From SHXR01 sp046160305 (GTDB lineage: Bacteria; Pseudomonadota; Gammaproteobacteria; Burkholderiales; SG8-39), in NCBI GenBank assembly GCA_046160305.1, contig JBJXGX010000116.1:1-64000 (forward strand): a stretch of DNA of 64,000 nt. The letters are read 5' to 3'. The notes under the pieces are model-generated. The model was not told the DNA's origin, did not search any database, and saw nothing but the letters and a program-made list of their open reading frames with translations. Each line of letters starts with the position of its first letter. The stretch's first letter is position 1. Made by a program: the position numbers and the translations under genes. Below are positions 26,869 through 36,834 of this stretch, piece after piece.

Positions 26869-29800
26869 ATGCAACCGCAAACGGAATTCGGTCAAGCCGA
26901 TGCGCTCGCCGGATTTCACCCCGCCGTCCGTGCCTGGTTCGAGGGTGCGTTCAGTTCGCCCACCCCCGCGCAGGCGCAAGCTTGGCCTGCGATCCACGCT
27001 GGGCGCCATGTGCTCGTCGCCGCACCCACCGGCTCCGGAAAGACGTTGGCCGCTTTCCTTGCGGCAATCGATGCGCTCGTGCGTGAGGGGGTTGAGCGCG
27101 GACTACCGGACGAAACCCGCATCGTGTATGTCTCGCCCCTCAAAGCGCTCTCCAACGATATCCAGCGCAACCTCGCGGCGCCGCTTGCCGGTATTCGCGA
27201 AGCCCTCGCGCGGGCGGAATACCCCGACGTCGCAATCCGCACATGGGTGCGTACCGGCGACACCTCGCAGCGCGAGCGCGCGAGCATGCGCAAATTCGCG
27301 CCGCATATTGTCGTCACCACACCGGAGTCGCTCTACATCCTCCTCACGAGCAAGTCCGGCCGTGCGATGTTGTCCACGACGCGCACTGTGATCGTCGACG
27401 AGATTCACGCTCTGGCGCCGAACAAGCGGGGCATGCATCTTGCCTTATCGTTGGAGCGGCTCGCTGGGTTGGCGGAGCGAAAACTCGCCCGGATCGGCCT
27501 TTCGGCGACGCAAAAGCCGATCGAAGCGGTCGCACGTTATCTCCTCGGGGGCGATCCACACGCAACACCCGCCTGCACGATTGTCGATGCGGGTCATGAT
27601 CGAGAACGCGACATCGCCATCGAGCTGCCGCCTGCGCCGCTCGAAGCGGTCATGTCGAGCGATACGTGGCGTCATCTGTACGACCGGCTTGCCGCGCTGA
27701 CGCAGGCGCATCGCACGACCCTGATCTTCGTGAACACGCGCCGATTGGCCGAACGTGCCGCGCGCCATCTGTCCGAACGCATCGGGGCGGAAAACGTTAC
27801 CGCGCACCACGGAAGCCTCGCACGGGAGCAACGGTTCGACGCTGAGCAGCGATTGAAACGAGGCGAGCTGCGCGCGCTCGTCGCGACTGCATCCCTTGAG
27901 CTTGGGATCGACATCGGTGATGTCGACCTCGTTTGTCAGCTTGGTTCCCCGCACTCGATCGCCGCGTTCTTGCAGCGCGTGGGTCGATCGGGCCATGCGG
28001 TGGACGGCACTCCCAAGGGGCGCCTGTTTCCGCTCTCTCGCGATGACCTCGTCGAATGCGCGGCGCTCGTTGATGCGGTACGCAGAGGAGAACTTGATCG
28101 ACTGCGTGTTCCTGAGCTCGGCATGGACGTTCTCGCGCAGCAGATCGTCGCCGAAGTATCCCAGCAGGAATGGAGCGAAGACGCATTATTCGAAATGGTG
28201 CGTCGTGCCTACCCCTATCGGCAGCTCGGACGGCCCGCGTTCACCGAGATCGTTCGCATGGTCGCGGAGGGTTTTCATACGCGCTTCGGGCGTCGCAGCG
28301 CGCATGTGCATCGCGACGCGGTCGGCGGCATGCTGCGCGCACGTCGCGGCGCGGCACTCACCGCGGTGACATCTGGCGGGACGATTCCAGATATGGCCGA
28401 CTACACCGTTCTGCTTGAGCCGCAGGCGCAAGTGGTCGGCACGGTCAATGAAGATTTCGCGATCGAGAGCCTCGCGGGCGATGTGTTCCAGCTCGGCAAT
28501 ACGTCGTATCGCATCCTGCGGGTCGAGCGTGGCACGGTGCGCGTGGAGGATGCCAAGGGTGCGCCCCCCGGAATACCTTTTTGGCTCGGCGAAGCACCGG
28601 GTCGAACCGATGAACTGTCCCGCGCGGTATCTCGGCTGAATGAAACGATTGCGGGCGCGCTAGGACATGGCGATCACGCTTCGGTGCGGCGGCATCTGGA
28701 GGCGATGGGGCTTGAACCCGCGGCCGCCGAGCAGATCGTCGAGTATCTTGGCGCGGCGCACGCTGCGTTGGGCGCATTGCCGACCGACCGAACGGTCATC
28801 ATCGAGCGATTTTTCGATGAGTCGGGCGGCATGCAGTTGGTCATCCACTCCCCATTCGGTAGTCGGATCAATCGCGCCTGGGGGCTCGCGCTGCGCAAAC
28901 GGTTCTGCCGGACATTCAATTTCGAGTTGCAGGCGGCGGCGATCGAGGATGCCATCGTCCTATCGCTTGCCACCAGCCACAGCTTCGAACTGGCTGAAGT
29001 GGCGCGATATTTGTCATCGGGCTCGGTGCGCCCGCTCCTGATACAGGCGTTGCTCGATGCGCCGATGTTCGCGACCCGCTGGCGCTGGAACGCTTCGATC
29101 GCACTCGCGCTGCCGCGTTTTCGCGGCGGCAGGAAGGTGGCACCGCAACTGCAGCGCATGCAGGCCGAGGATCTGCTGGCGACCGTGTTTCCTGATCAGG
29201 TTGCATGTGGCGAGAACATCGTCGGTGATCGCGAGATTCCTGATCATCCGCTGGTCGCGCAAACGATCCACGATTGCCTGCATGAGGCGATGGACGTCGA
29301 TGGCCTCGAGCGCGTGCTGGCCGCAATGGAATCGGGCGCGATCCAAATCGTGGTCCGCGATCTGACCGAGCCGTCCCCGCTGGCGTTGGAGATTCTCTCG
29401 GCACGTCCGTATGCGTTTCTGGACGATGCGCCACTGGAGGAGCGGCGCACCCAAGCCGTCATGGCGCGCCGCTGGCTCGATCCCCAAACCGCGGCCGATC
29501 TTGGCAAACTCGACACGGCGGCCATCGATCGCGTTCGCGAAGAGGCGTTCCCGGAAGCACGTGACGCGGATGAATTGCATGACGCATTGCTCGCGCTCGG
29601 ATGCATGACTGCAAGCGAGATCGCGTCCCGAGGGGAGTGGGGGCGTTTCCTCGAAGCGCTATGTTCGGCAGGCCGAGCGACGGTCCTCATGGTGACGCCC
29701 GACGCGACCTTGGTCGTCGCGGCCGAGCGGCTCCCCGAGCTCGTCGCAATTCATCCGGCGGCGGTCATGCAACCGGTCATCGCAGTGCCACACGACTATC

Positions 29801-31221
29801 ATGCTCGTCCATGGGAACGCGACGACGCATTGATCGATATTGCGCGTGACCGTCTTGGCTGCATCGGGCCGATCACCGAATCGGCATTCGCCGCAACGCT
29901 CGGGCTGTCCGCGGCGGACGCCGCTCGCGTGCTCGCGCGGCTGGAAGTCCAGGCCACGGTGATGCGCGGCCAGTTCACAAGCGGTGCGCCCGAATGGTGC
30001 GACCGGCGGCTGCTTGCTCGCATCCATCGCTATACGGTCAATCGCCTGCGCCAGGAAATCGAGCCGGTCGAGCCGCGCGATTTCATGCGTTTTCTGTTGC
30101 GATGGCAGCGACTCGATACCGAATCTCGCGGCGAGGGACCTGACGCGGTTGCCGCGGTCTTGTCGCAACTGGAAGGATTCGAAGCCCCCGCCGCCGCGTG
30201 GGAAACAGAGATCTTGCCCGCGCGGATCGACGGCTACGATCCGGCATGGCTTGATGATCTCAGTTTCGCCGGCAGGATTGTATGGTTGCGCTTGTCGGGC
30301 ACGAGCAGCACGACCGAACGGACATCGGGGCCGGTACGCACGACGCCGATCGCGCTGGTTACGCGACGCAATCTTTCAACCTGGATCACCCTTTCACCCG
30401 CTCGCGAGGATTGCGCCCTAGGCGTGCACGCTGCTGAGGTCGCGGCGTTTCTCGATCGTCACGGTGCGTCGTTCTTTGATGAGATTGTCGGCGCGACGCG
30501 TCTGTTACCGGTGCAAGTCGAGGAGGCGCTTGGTGAGCTCGCGACGCATGGACTCGTCAATGCGGATGGGTTTGTCGGGCTGCGCGCTTTGCTGGTTCCT
30601 TCCGATCGCAGGCGGGCCGCCGGCGCACAGCCATCGGGCCAAAAGCGACGGCGTCGGACCGCGCTGTTCGGGATCGAGGATGCCGGCCGTTGGGCGCTCG
30701 TGCGACGGCACGCGCCCACCAGGCAAGAGGAGAGCAGTGGGGTGATCGAACAAGTCGTTCGCACCCTGCTCAGGCGCTACGGTGTCGTGTTTTGGCGACT
30801 GATCGAGCGCGAAGCGAATTGGCTTCCGCCGTGGCGGCTGCTCCTGCGAGAGCTTCGTCGGCTCGAGGCACGCGGAGAAATCCGGGGTGGTCGATTCGTG
30901 GCCGGCATCACGGGTGAACAGTTCGCTCTGCCCGAGGCCATCGGTTCGATGCGCGAGATACGCAGGGGCGAGCGAAACGGCGCGTTTGTCACCCTCAGTG
31001 GTGCCGATCCCCTCAATCTGATCGGCATTCTTTCACCCGGACCAAAACTCGCGGCGTTGTCGGGCAACCGCGTGCTCTATCGCGACGGTGTGCCGCTTGC
31101 GATGCTCGCCGGTGGTAACGTGCGCGTGCTCGATCTGCTCGAACCCCACACTGAATGGGACGTCCACAACCTGTTGGTACGGCGCAAGATCGCACCGGCG
31201 CTTGCCGCCATCGACCGATAA
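26869..31221 (+). CDS. lhr: Large DEAD/DEAH-box helicase Lhr
   Basis: Lhr is a superfamily 2 DNA helicase implicated in repair. This one is 1450 residues, near the full-length enterobacterial form (about 1540) rather than the roughly 900-residue core. Walker A is APTGSGKT (52-59), the DEIH box is at 177-180, SAT at 212-214, and motif VI lies in QRVGRSGHA. The core winged-helix and Lhr-specific domains follow, then a long C-terminal region; in E. coli the equivalent region has been linked to uracil-DNA glycosylase activity. The start is ATG at 26869 with GGAG 6 bp upstream. It has no helpful neighbours. Confidence 0.92.
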   Translation: MQPQTEFGQADALAGFHPAVRAWFEGAFSSPTPAQAQAWPAIHAGRHVLVAAPTGSGKTLAAFLAAIDALVREGVERGLPDETRIVYVSPLKALSNDIQRNLAAPLAGIREALARAEYPDVAIRTWVRTGDTSQRERASMRKFAPHIVVTTPESLYILLTSKSGRAMLSTTRTVIVDEIHALAPNKRGMHLALSLERLAGLAERKLARIGLSATQKPIEAVARYLLGGDPHATPACTIVDAGHDRERDIAIELPPAPLEAVMSSDTWRHLYDRLAALTQAHRTTLIFVNTRRLAERAARHLSERIGAENVTAHHGSLAREQRFDAEQRLKRGELRALVATASLELGIDIGDVDLVCQLGSPHSIAAFLQRVGRSGHAVDGTPKGRLFPLSRDDLVECAALVDAVRRGELDRLRVPELGMDVLAQQIVAEVSQQEWSEDALFEMVRRAYPYRQLGRPAFTEIVRMVAEGFHTRFGRRSAHVHRDAVGGMLRARRGAALTAVTSGGTIPDMADYTVLLEPQAQVVGTVNEDFAIESLAGDVFQLGNTSYRILRVERGTVRVEDAKGAPPGIPFWLGEAPGRTDELSRAVSRLNETIAGALGHGDHASVRRHLEAMGLEPAAAEQIVEYLGAAHAALGALPTDRTVIIERFFDESGGMQLVIHSPFGSRINRAWGLALRKRFCRTFNFELQAAAIEDAIVLSLATSHSFELAEVARYLSSGSVRPLLIQALLDAPMFATRWRWNASIALALPRFRGGRKVAPQLQRMQAEDLLATVFPDQVACGENIVGDREIPDHPLVAQTIHDCLHEAMDVDGLERVLAAMESGAIQIVVRDLTEPSPLALEILSARPYAFLDDAPLEERRTQAVMARRWLDPQTAADLGKLDTAAIDRVREEAFPEARDADELHDALLALGCMTASEIASRGEWGRFLEALCSAGRATVLMVTPDATLVVAAERLPELVAIHPAAVMQPVIAVPHDYHARPWERDDALIDIARDRLGCIGPITESAFAATLGLSAADAARVLARLEVQATVMRGQFTSGAPEWCDRRLLARIHRYTVNRLRQEIEPVEPRDFMRFLLRWQRLDTESRGEGPDAVAAVLSQLEGFEAPAAAWETEILPARIDGYDPAWLDDLSFAGRIVWLRLSGTSSTTERTSGPVRTTPIALVTRRNLSTWITLSPAREDCALGVHAAEVAAFLDRHGASFFDEIVGATRLLPVQVEEALGELATHGLVNADGFVGLRALLVPSDRRRAAGAQPSGQKRRRRTALFGIEDAGRWALVRRHAPTRQEESSGVIEQVVRTLLRRYGVVFWRLIEREANWLPPWRLLLRELRRLEARGEIRGGRFVAGITGEQFALPEAIGSMREIRRGERNGAFVTLSGADPLNLIGILSPGPKLAALSGNRVLYRDGVPLAMLAGGNVRVLDLLEPHTEWDVHNLLVRRKIAPALAAIDR

Positions 31222-31258
31222 CGCGCGCAAACCACGAATCCCAAGGTGCAATACGAAA

Positions 31259-32278
31259 ATGAGTAACTCGACATGGGTGGACTTGCGCAGCGACACCGTG
31301 ACCCAGCCGTCCGCGGCGATGCGGGTGGCGATGATGGCGGCGCCGCTTGGTGATGATGTCTTCGGCGATGATCCCACCGTCAACCGATTGCAGGTTCAGG
31401 CCGCGGAAATGCTCGGATTCGAAGCGGCCCTGTTGATGCCAACCGGTACCCAATCGAATCTCGCCGCATTGATGAGCCACTGTGGTCGGGGCGACGAGTA
31501 TCTCGTCGGGCAGGAGGCGCATACGTATCGATATGAGGCCGGGGGCGGCGCGGTGCTTGGCAGCATTCAACCGCAACCCATCACGAATCAGCCCGATGGT
31601 TCCATCGCACTTGCCGATATCGAAGCGGCGATCAAGCCCGATGATGCGCACTTCGCGCGCACGCGCCTGCTCGCGCTTGAGAACACGATCGGCGGTCGGG
31701 TCGTAAGCCGCGCATATCTCGAATCAGCGCTCGATCTCGCAAAGCGGCGCGGCTTGGCGACACACCTTGATGGTGCGCGGCTGTTCAATGCGTCGGTGAA
31801 GCTGGGAATCGAAGCGAAGAAAGTATGCCGCGGGTTCGATTCGGTTTCGGTGTGTTTGTCGAAGGGCCTCGGCGCGCCCGCGGGAACCATCCTGGCGGGC
31901 TCCAAGGATTTCATCAAGGCTGCGCACCGCGCGCGCAAAATGCTGGGCGGGGCGATGCGCCAGACCGGCATCATCGCGGCGGCATGTATCTATGCGCTCG
32001 ACCACAACGTGACAAGGCTTGCCGATGATCATGCCAATGCCGATCGGCTGGCGCGAGGACTGGCGAATATCGATGGCCTCGCCGTGGAGGGCGGAGAGAC
32101 CAACATGCTGTTCGTGCGTGTACAAGCGGAGCGGGCGGCGGCCCTTGGGGCGCATTTGACCAGGCACGGTATTCGAACGCTGCCGTCGGCCCGCATGCGG
32201 CTGGTGACGCATCTCGATGTCGATGCGAAAGGAATCGATCGAGCGATCGCGGCCTTTGAATCATTTTTCGCCAAATAG
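31259..32278 (+). CDS. ltaE: Low-specificity L-threonine aldolase
   Basis: This PLP enzyme splits threonine or allo-threonine to glycine and acetaldehyde. It is 339 residues. The N-terminal VDLRSDTVTQP, the active-site His in EAHTYRYE (His88), the PLP-phosphate and Arg-containing HLDGARLFN, and the Schiff-base Lys in CLSKGLGAP (Lys202) all fit the family. The frame is open far upstream inside lhr, but the ATG at 31259 with AAGGTG before it is clearly the start. A threonine/serine dehydratase-type gene follows 2.5 kb downstream on the same strand. Confidence 0.93.
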   Translation: MSNSTWVDLRSDTVTQPSAAMRVAMMAAPLGDDVFGDDPTVNRLQVQAAEMLGFEAALLMPTGTQSNLAALMSHCGRGDEYLVGQEAHTYRYEAGGGAVLGSIQPQPITNQPDGSIALADIEAAIKPDDAHFARTRLLALENTIGGRVVSRAYLESALDLAKRRGLATHLDGARLFNASVKLGIEAKKVCRGFDSVSVCLSKGLGAPAGTILAGSKDFIKAAHRARKMLGGAMRQTGIIAAACIYALDHNVTRLADDHANADRLARGLANIDGLAVEGGETNMLFVRVQAERAAALGAHLTRHGIRTLPSARMRLVTHLDVDAKGIDRAIAAFESFFAK

Positions 32279-32460
32279 CCGGGCATCTGCGCTGCAGACG
32301 GCGCAGCTTCCTCACGAAGGACATTGGGCGTTGTAATTCATCTGAGAGCAGTAACTAATGATTGCGAAGCGCCTTCTTGCGGCACCGCATCGATCGACTA
32401 ATCCATTGCGTCAGTTCACAGAAGTCTTCGCGGCAGACCGCGCAGATTTCTCGCCGCGCG

Positions 32461-33699
32461 ATGGTTGATTCCGACAAGTCGTCCTCGGCGGCACCTGGGC
32501 GAACGGGTGTCGCGGTGGTGGCGGGGCCCTTGTCGGTAACGGTGTTGCTGCAGAGCATGACCGCGTTCGGCTTGCATTCAGCATCGGTCTACGCGCCGAT
32601 CGCGGCACCTGCGCTCGGTCTGCCGCCCGAGCGCGTGAGCATTTTCGTGATGTTCGCGTATGGCGCGGCGAGCCTCGTCGGGCTTGGATGCAGCGGTGTC
32701 ATTGCCCGCTTTGGGCCGTTGCGAACCGTGCAGATGGCACTCCTTGCGCCGGCACTCGGGCTTGCTTGCGGGGCGATCGGATGGTGGCCCCTGCTGTTCG
32801 TCGCCGCGATGTTGATCGGTTCAGGAAACGGTTTCACCGGTCCGGTGAGCTCCCACATCCTGGTGGCGCGTACGCCTCGCTCGGTGCTGTCCTTGGTGCT
32901 CTCGATCAAACAGACCGGCGTGCCGATCGGTGGTGGGATTGCCGGTGCCTTGATTCCGCTGCTCGCGCTCTCGATCGGCTGGCGTGAATCGCTTCTGATC
33001 GCCGCCTCCATCTATATCGTCTGCCTGTTCGCCTTGCAGCCGTTGCGTAACGAGTACGACCAACATCGCGATCGGACGGTGCGTATCGGCATCGCCAACA
33101 CGATCCGGCAGATGAAGGAAGCGCTCGGCATGACCTGGGGGCATCCGCGCCTGAAGATGCTTTCGCTCGCGTGTTTCGCCTATGTGGCGGTCCAATGGGT
33201 GGTGCTGACCTTCATGGTTTCCCTGTTGCATACGCGGCTTGGCTTCCCGCTCGTCACCGCCGGCTTGGTGTTCTCGGCGGCGCAACTGACGGGCATCCCC
33301 GGTCGGTTGCTCTGGGGTGTTCTAGGCGATCGGATGCGCAGTCCGATGGCGCTGCTAGGCTGGCTCGGCCTGGTCATGGCGGCCCTTGCGGCATTGATCG
33401 GAAGCTGGAATGCGTCCTGGTCGCTCGAATGGATTTTCCTCGTCAGCATCTTGTTCGGTGTGACCGGCGTGAGCTGGAACGGGTTGTTCTTCGCCGAAGT
33501 CGCGCGCACCGTTCGTTTCGAGGACGTAAGCAAAGCGACGGGTGGCGGCCAGTTCATCGGATTTCTTGGCGGTATGCTCGGTCCGGTCGTGTTTGATGCC
33601 ATTGCAACGACGACATCGAGCTATCAGATCGCGTATTCCGCTATTGCGATCCTGCCGTTCATTGCCGGCGTGACCCTGATTGTCCGATCGCGTGCGTGA
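32461..33699 (+). CDS. MFS transporter (CynX/NimT-like)
   Basis: This is a 412-residue inner-membrane protein with about 12 hydrophobic helices in two six-helix halves and a charged central loop near residues 205-225. The pattern QTGVPIGGGIAGALIPLLA and the general layout recall the CynX/NimT (cyanate or nitroimidazole) branch of the major facilitator superfamily. The substrate is unknown. The start is ATG at 32461, although no ribosome-binding site is obvious; an in-frame start at 32362 adds a non-hydrophobic, Arg-rich stretch and is less likely. The 182-bp gap from ltaE shows nothing clear. Confidence 0.82.
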   Translation: MVDSDKSSSAAPGRTGVAVVAGPLSVTVLLQSMTAFGLHSASVYAPIAAPALGLPPERVSIFVMFAYGAASLVGLGCSGVIARFGPLRTVQMALLAPALGLACGAIGWWPLLFVAAMLIGSGNGFTGPVSSHILVARTPRSVLSLVLSIKQTGVPIGGGIAGALIPLLALSIGWRESLLIAASIYIVCLFALQPLRNEYDQHRDRTVRIGIANTIRQMKEALGMTWGHPRLKMLSLACFAYVAVQWVVLTFMVSLLHTRLGFPLVTAGLVFSAAQLTGIPGRLLWGVLGDRMRSPMALLGWLGLVMAALAALIGSWNASWSLEWIFLVSILFGVTGVSWNGLFFAEVARTVRFEDVSKATGGGQFIGFLGGMLGPVVFDAIATTTSSYQIAYSAIAILPFIAGVTLIVRSRA

Positions 33700-33808
33700 C
33701 CATAAGCGATTGAATCGGCGGGCGGCGCGATGACTGACCGAATCAAGCCTCTCCCGTATCGTTGCAATCCTGGTCGTATCCGGGTTAATCAATTGCTCCC
33801 TCAAACCA

Positions 33809-34825
33809 ATGGATAGAAACACTCTTCAGCATCGTTGTGACATTGCGGCCTGGATAGGCGTCGGCATCGGCTTGTTCGCGGTCCTGCGATTGAATCTGTT
33901 GCCTGCATTGCTGGCCGGATTGCTCGTCTACGAGATCGTCCATGTGCTGGCACCGCGACTCGGCTTCCTTCGCATCAGCCGTGAACGGGGCAAGGTCGCC
34001 GCGGTCGGCGTGCTCGCCTCGCTCATTATCGTGGTGCTTGTCGCCGGTGGTGTCGGCATCGGGGTGTTCTTTCGCAGTGATGCGGGAAGCCTGACAGCGC
34101 TTCTCAACAAGCTCGCCGAGATCCTCGATGGAGCGAGAACCGGTCTCCCGAGTTGGATTGTCGAGCGGCTTCCCGAAGGCGTCGAAGCGCTCAAGTCGAT
34201 GGCCGTTCAATGGCTGAAGGATCACGCACGCGAGTTGCAGTCCGCAGGCAAGGAAGCCGGGTTGGGGGCTGTACACGTGCTGATCGGAATGGTGATCGGG
34301 GCGATGGTGGCGCTGCACGACGCCCGACCCGTCGCCGAACTCGGGCCCCTGTCGCGTGCGCTACAGGAGCGCGTGGTTCGTCTCGGTGAAGCGTTTCGTC
34401 GGATCGTCTTCGCGCAGGTGCGGATCTCTGCCTTGAACACCGTTCTGACGGGTGTCTTTCTCGTCGCGGTGTTGCCAATGTTCGGCCTTCATTTGCCGCT
34501 GATGAAGACGATGATCGTGATCACGTTCTTGGCCGGACTCCTCCCGGTGGTCGGCAATCTGATCTCGAATTCCGTGATCGTGCTCGTGGGACTGTCGGTA
34601 TCGTTGCCGGCTGCCGCGGCATGCCTGGCCTTTCTCATCATCATCCACAAGCTCGAATACTTCGTGAATGCAAGGATCGTCGGTTCGCAGATCCATGCGA
34701 GGGCCTGGGAACTGTTGGTGGCTATGCTGATCATGGAGGCCATGTTCGGCGTCGCGGGTATAGTCGCCGCACCGATCTTCTACGCGTACCTGAAGGATGA
34801 GCTGAAGACGCGCGGCGTTCTCTAG
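33809..34825 (+). CDS. AI-2E family transporter
   Basis: This is a 338-residue polytopic membrane protein of the AI-2E (TqsA/PerM/YhhT) family. Two N-terminal helices, a large amphipathic loop region (about 90-150) and a cluster of C-terminal helices are visible, with the family-typical GLLPVVGNLISN stretch and the LEYFVNARIVG segment. Members have been linked to autoinducer-2 export or Na+/H+ antiport; neither can be concluded here. It ends 11 bp before the dehydratase gene, so the two are probably cotranscribed. Confidence 0.85.
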   Translation: MDRNTLQHRCDIAAWIGVGIGLFAVLRLNLLPALLAGLLVYEIVHVLAPRLGFLRISRERGKVAAVGVLASLIIVVLVAGGVGIGVFFRSDAGSLTALLNKLAEILDGARTGLPSWIVERLPEGVEALKSMAVQWLKDHARELQSAGKEAGLGAVHVLIGMVIGAMVALHDARPVAELGPLSRALQERVVRLGEAFRRIVFAQVRISALNTVLTGVFLVAVLPMFGLHLPLMKTMIVITFLAGLLPVVGNLISNSVIVLVGLSVSLPAAAACLAFLIIIHKLEYFVNARIVGSQIHARAWELLVAMLIMEAMFGVAGIVAAPIFYAYLKDELKTRGVL

Positions 34826-34836
34826 GAAGGATAGCT

Positions 34837-35802
34837 ATGGCAATGGGTCTTCCGACGATTGAAGAGCTCGACGCAGCGGCGCAGATTGTCCACGCGGTCG
34901 TGCCGCCGACGCTGCAGTACGCTTGGCCGCTCCTTGGCGAGCGCACCGGGGCAACCGTGTGGATCAAGCATGAGAATCACACGCCGACCGGCGCGTTCAA
35001 AGTTCGTGGTGGCCTGACCTATTTTGCCAAACTGCGCGATATCGACCCGGGTTGTACCGGCGTGATCACGGCGACCCGCGGCAATCACGGGCAATCGGTC
35101 GGACTCGCGGCGCGTCGCCACGGATTACCCGCGACCATTATTGTTCCCCATGGCAATAGCCAGGAAAAGAACACCGCGATGCGCGCCCTGGGCGTCACCC
35201 TGATCGAGCATGGCACCGACTTTCAAGATGCACGGGAACTGGCCTCGACACTTGCAATGGAGCGTTCCTTGCATGCGGTTCCCGGGTTTCATCGCAATCT
35301 TTTGTTGGGCGTGGCGACCTACAGCGTCGAATTCTTGCGTGCCGTGCCGAACCTCGAGATTGTCTACGTACCGATCGGGCTGGGCTCCGGAATATGCGGG
35401 ATGATCGCCGCACGCGCCGCCTTGCAGCATCGCGTTGAGATCGTGGGCGTTGTCTCGGACCAGGCGCCGGCGTACGCGCTCTCGTTCGCCGCGAAACGCC
35501 CTCTTGAACATCCGGTGTCGACGGTAATCGCCGACGGTCTGGCGTGTCGCGCGACGGAACCGGATGCGCTCGAGATGATCATCAATCATGTCAGTCGCAT
35601 CGTGCAGGTGACCGATGCCGAGATTGCGAACGCGATGCGCATCCTCTACACCGACACCCACAATCTGGCGGAAGGCGCCGGCGCCGCCGGATTCGCTGCG
35701 ATCATGAAAGAACGTGACCGTCTTGCCGGGAAGATTGCCGGTACCGTGATGACAGGCGGTAATGTGGACCTCGGCATTTTTAGCAAAGCAGTGGCCGCGT
35801 AA
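34837..35802 (+). CDS. Threonine/serine dehydratase-type PLP enzyme
   Basis: This 321-residue fold-type II PLP enzyme belongs to the threonine/serine dehydratase group, which deaminates hydroxy-amino acids to 2-oxoacids. The Schiff-base Lys is in TGAFKVRGG (Lys55), and the PLP-phosphate glycine loop is GLGSGICG. There is no C-terminal ACT regulatory domain, so it is catabolic rather than IlvA-like. A hydroxyaspartate dehydratase or serine racemase role is also possible. AGGAAGG stands 6 bp before the ATG. Threonine aldolase lies upstream on the same strand, suggesting a hydroxy-amino-acid catabolic group. Confidence 0.85.
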   Translation: MAMGLPTIEELDAAAQIVHAVVPPTLQYAWPLLGERTGATVWIKHENHTPTGAFKVRGGLTYFAKLRDIDPGCTGVITATRGNHGQSVGLAARRHGLPATIIVPHGNSQEKNTAMRALGVTLIEHGTDFQDARELASTLAMERSLHAVPGFHRNLLLGVATYSVEFLRAVPNLEIVYVPIGLGSGICGMIAARAALQHRVEIVGVVSDQAPAYALSFAAKRPLEHPVSTVIADGLACRATEPDALEMIINHVSRIVQVTDAEIANAMRILYTDTHNLAEGAGAAGFAAIMKERDRLAGKIAGTVMTGGNVDLGIFSKAVAA

Positions 35803-35881
35803 CGGACCGTCGTAGCGCGTCGTAGCGTATTGACGCCGTATGTTGTAATACCGGTTCTGAATCCGCGCCTCTTCCGATTAC

Positions 35882-36808
35882 ATGAATTTTCAGCAGCTGC
35901 GTGCCCTGCGTGAAGCCGTCCGGCACAACTTCAATCTGACGGTCGCAGCGGAGGCGCTGTTCACCTCGCAGCCCGGTGTATCCAAACAGATCAAAGAACT
36001 CGAGGACGAGCTCGGCGTCATCATCTTCGAACGACACGGGAAGAGGCTCGTTGGGCTGACCGAGCCCGGGAAAGCGGTTCTCGCCATTGCCAATCGCGTT
36101 CTCGAGGATGCCGAGAATCTGCGCAATGTGGGGCGCGAGTTCGCGGCTGCCGATGTCGGCACCCTGACCCTTGCCACCACCCACACCCAGGCGCGCTATG
36201 CGCTGCCTCGCGTGGTGACGGAATTCAAGGCGCGCTTTCCGAAGGTGCGGCTGGTCATGCATCAAGGCAATCCGCCGCAGCTTGCGCAGATGGTGCTCGG
36301 TGGCGATGCAGATGTTGCGATCGCCACCGAATCGCTCGATCACTATCCGGGTCTCCTGGCGTTGCCCGCGTACACCTGGAGTCATTGTGTCGTCGTGCCG
36401 CCTCAACATCCGCTCGAGGCGATGCAGAGGGTGACCTTGGAGGCGCTCGCGCAGTATCCGATCATCACCTACAACCCGGCGTTCTCCGGCCGCTCGCATA
36501 TCGATGAGGCGTTCACCGTACATGGGCTCGTGCCGGATATCGTCCTCACGGCGATCGATGCAGACGTGATCAAGACTTACGTCGAGCTCGGTCTTGGAAT
36601 CGGCATCATCGCATCGGTCGCGTTCAATGCGGAGCGGGACTTGACGCTAAGGCGCCTTGACGCGAGCCATCTGTTCCGAGTGAACACAACGCGCGTGGCG
36701 TTGCGCCGTGGTCGCGACTTGCGCGGCTTCGCGTATGCATTCGTCGAGCTGTTCGCGCCCCATCTCAGCCGCACGAAGATCGAACAGGCGTTGCGAGGCG
36801 AGCCGTGA
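35882..36808 (+). CDS. cysB: CysB-type LysR-family transcriptional regulator
   Basis: This is a 308-residue LysR-type regulator of the CysB/Cbl branch, which activates sulfate assimilation and alkanesulfonate use in response to O-acetylserine/N-acetylserine. The HTH lies at about 3-60 (VAAEALFTSQPGVSKQIKELE). The effector domain opens with the CysB hallmark TTHTQARYALP, and GLGIGIIA is near the end. Cbl is the alternative name. No sulfur genes adjoin it. It is followed by a MATE gene after 26 bp. Confidence 0.88.
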   Translation: MNFQQLRALREAVRHNFNLTVAAEALFTSQPGVSKQIKELEDELGVIIFERHGKRLVGLTEPGKAVLAIANRVLEDAENLRNVGREFAAADVGTLTLATTHTQARYALPRVVTEFKARFPKVRLVMHQGNPPQLAQMVLGGDADVAIATESLDHYPGLLALPAYTWSHCVVVPPQHPLEAMQRVTLEALAQYPIITYNPAFSGRSHIDEAFTVHGLVPDIVLTAIDADVIKTYVELGLGIGIIASVAFNAERDLTLRRLDASHLFRVNTTRVALRRGRDLRGFAYAFVELFAPHLSRTKIEQALRGEP

Positions 36809-36834
36809 TCGGCACGCGCTGCCATCGATGACCC

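Noticed and set aside
32355..32558. Small Cys-containing frame on the minus strand over the MFS start
   Set aside because: It has no ribosome-binding site and overlaps the transporter's 5' end antisense, so chance is likelier.
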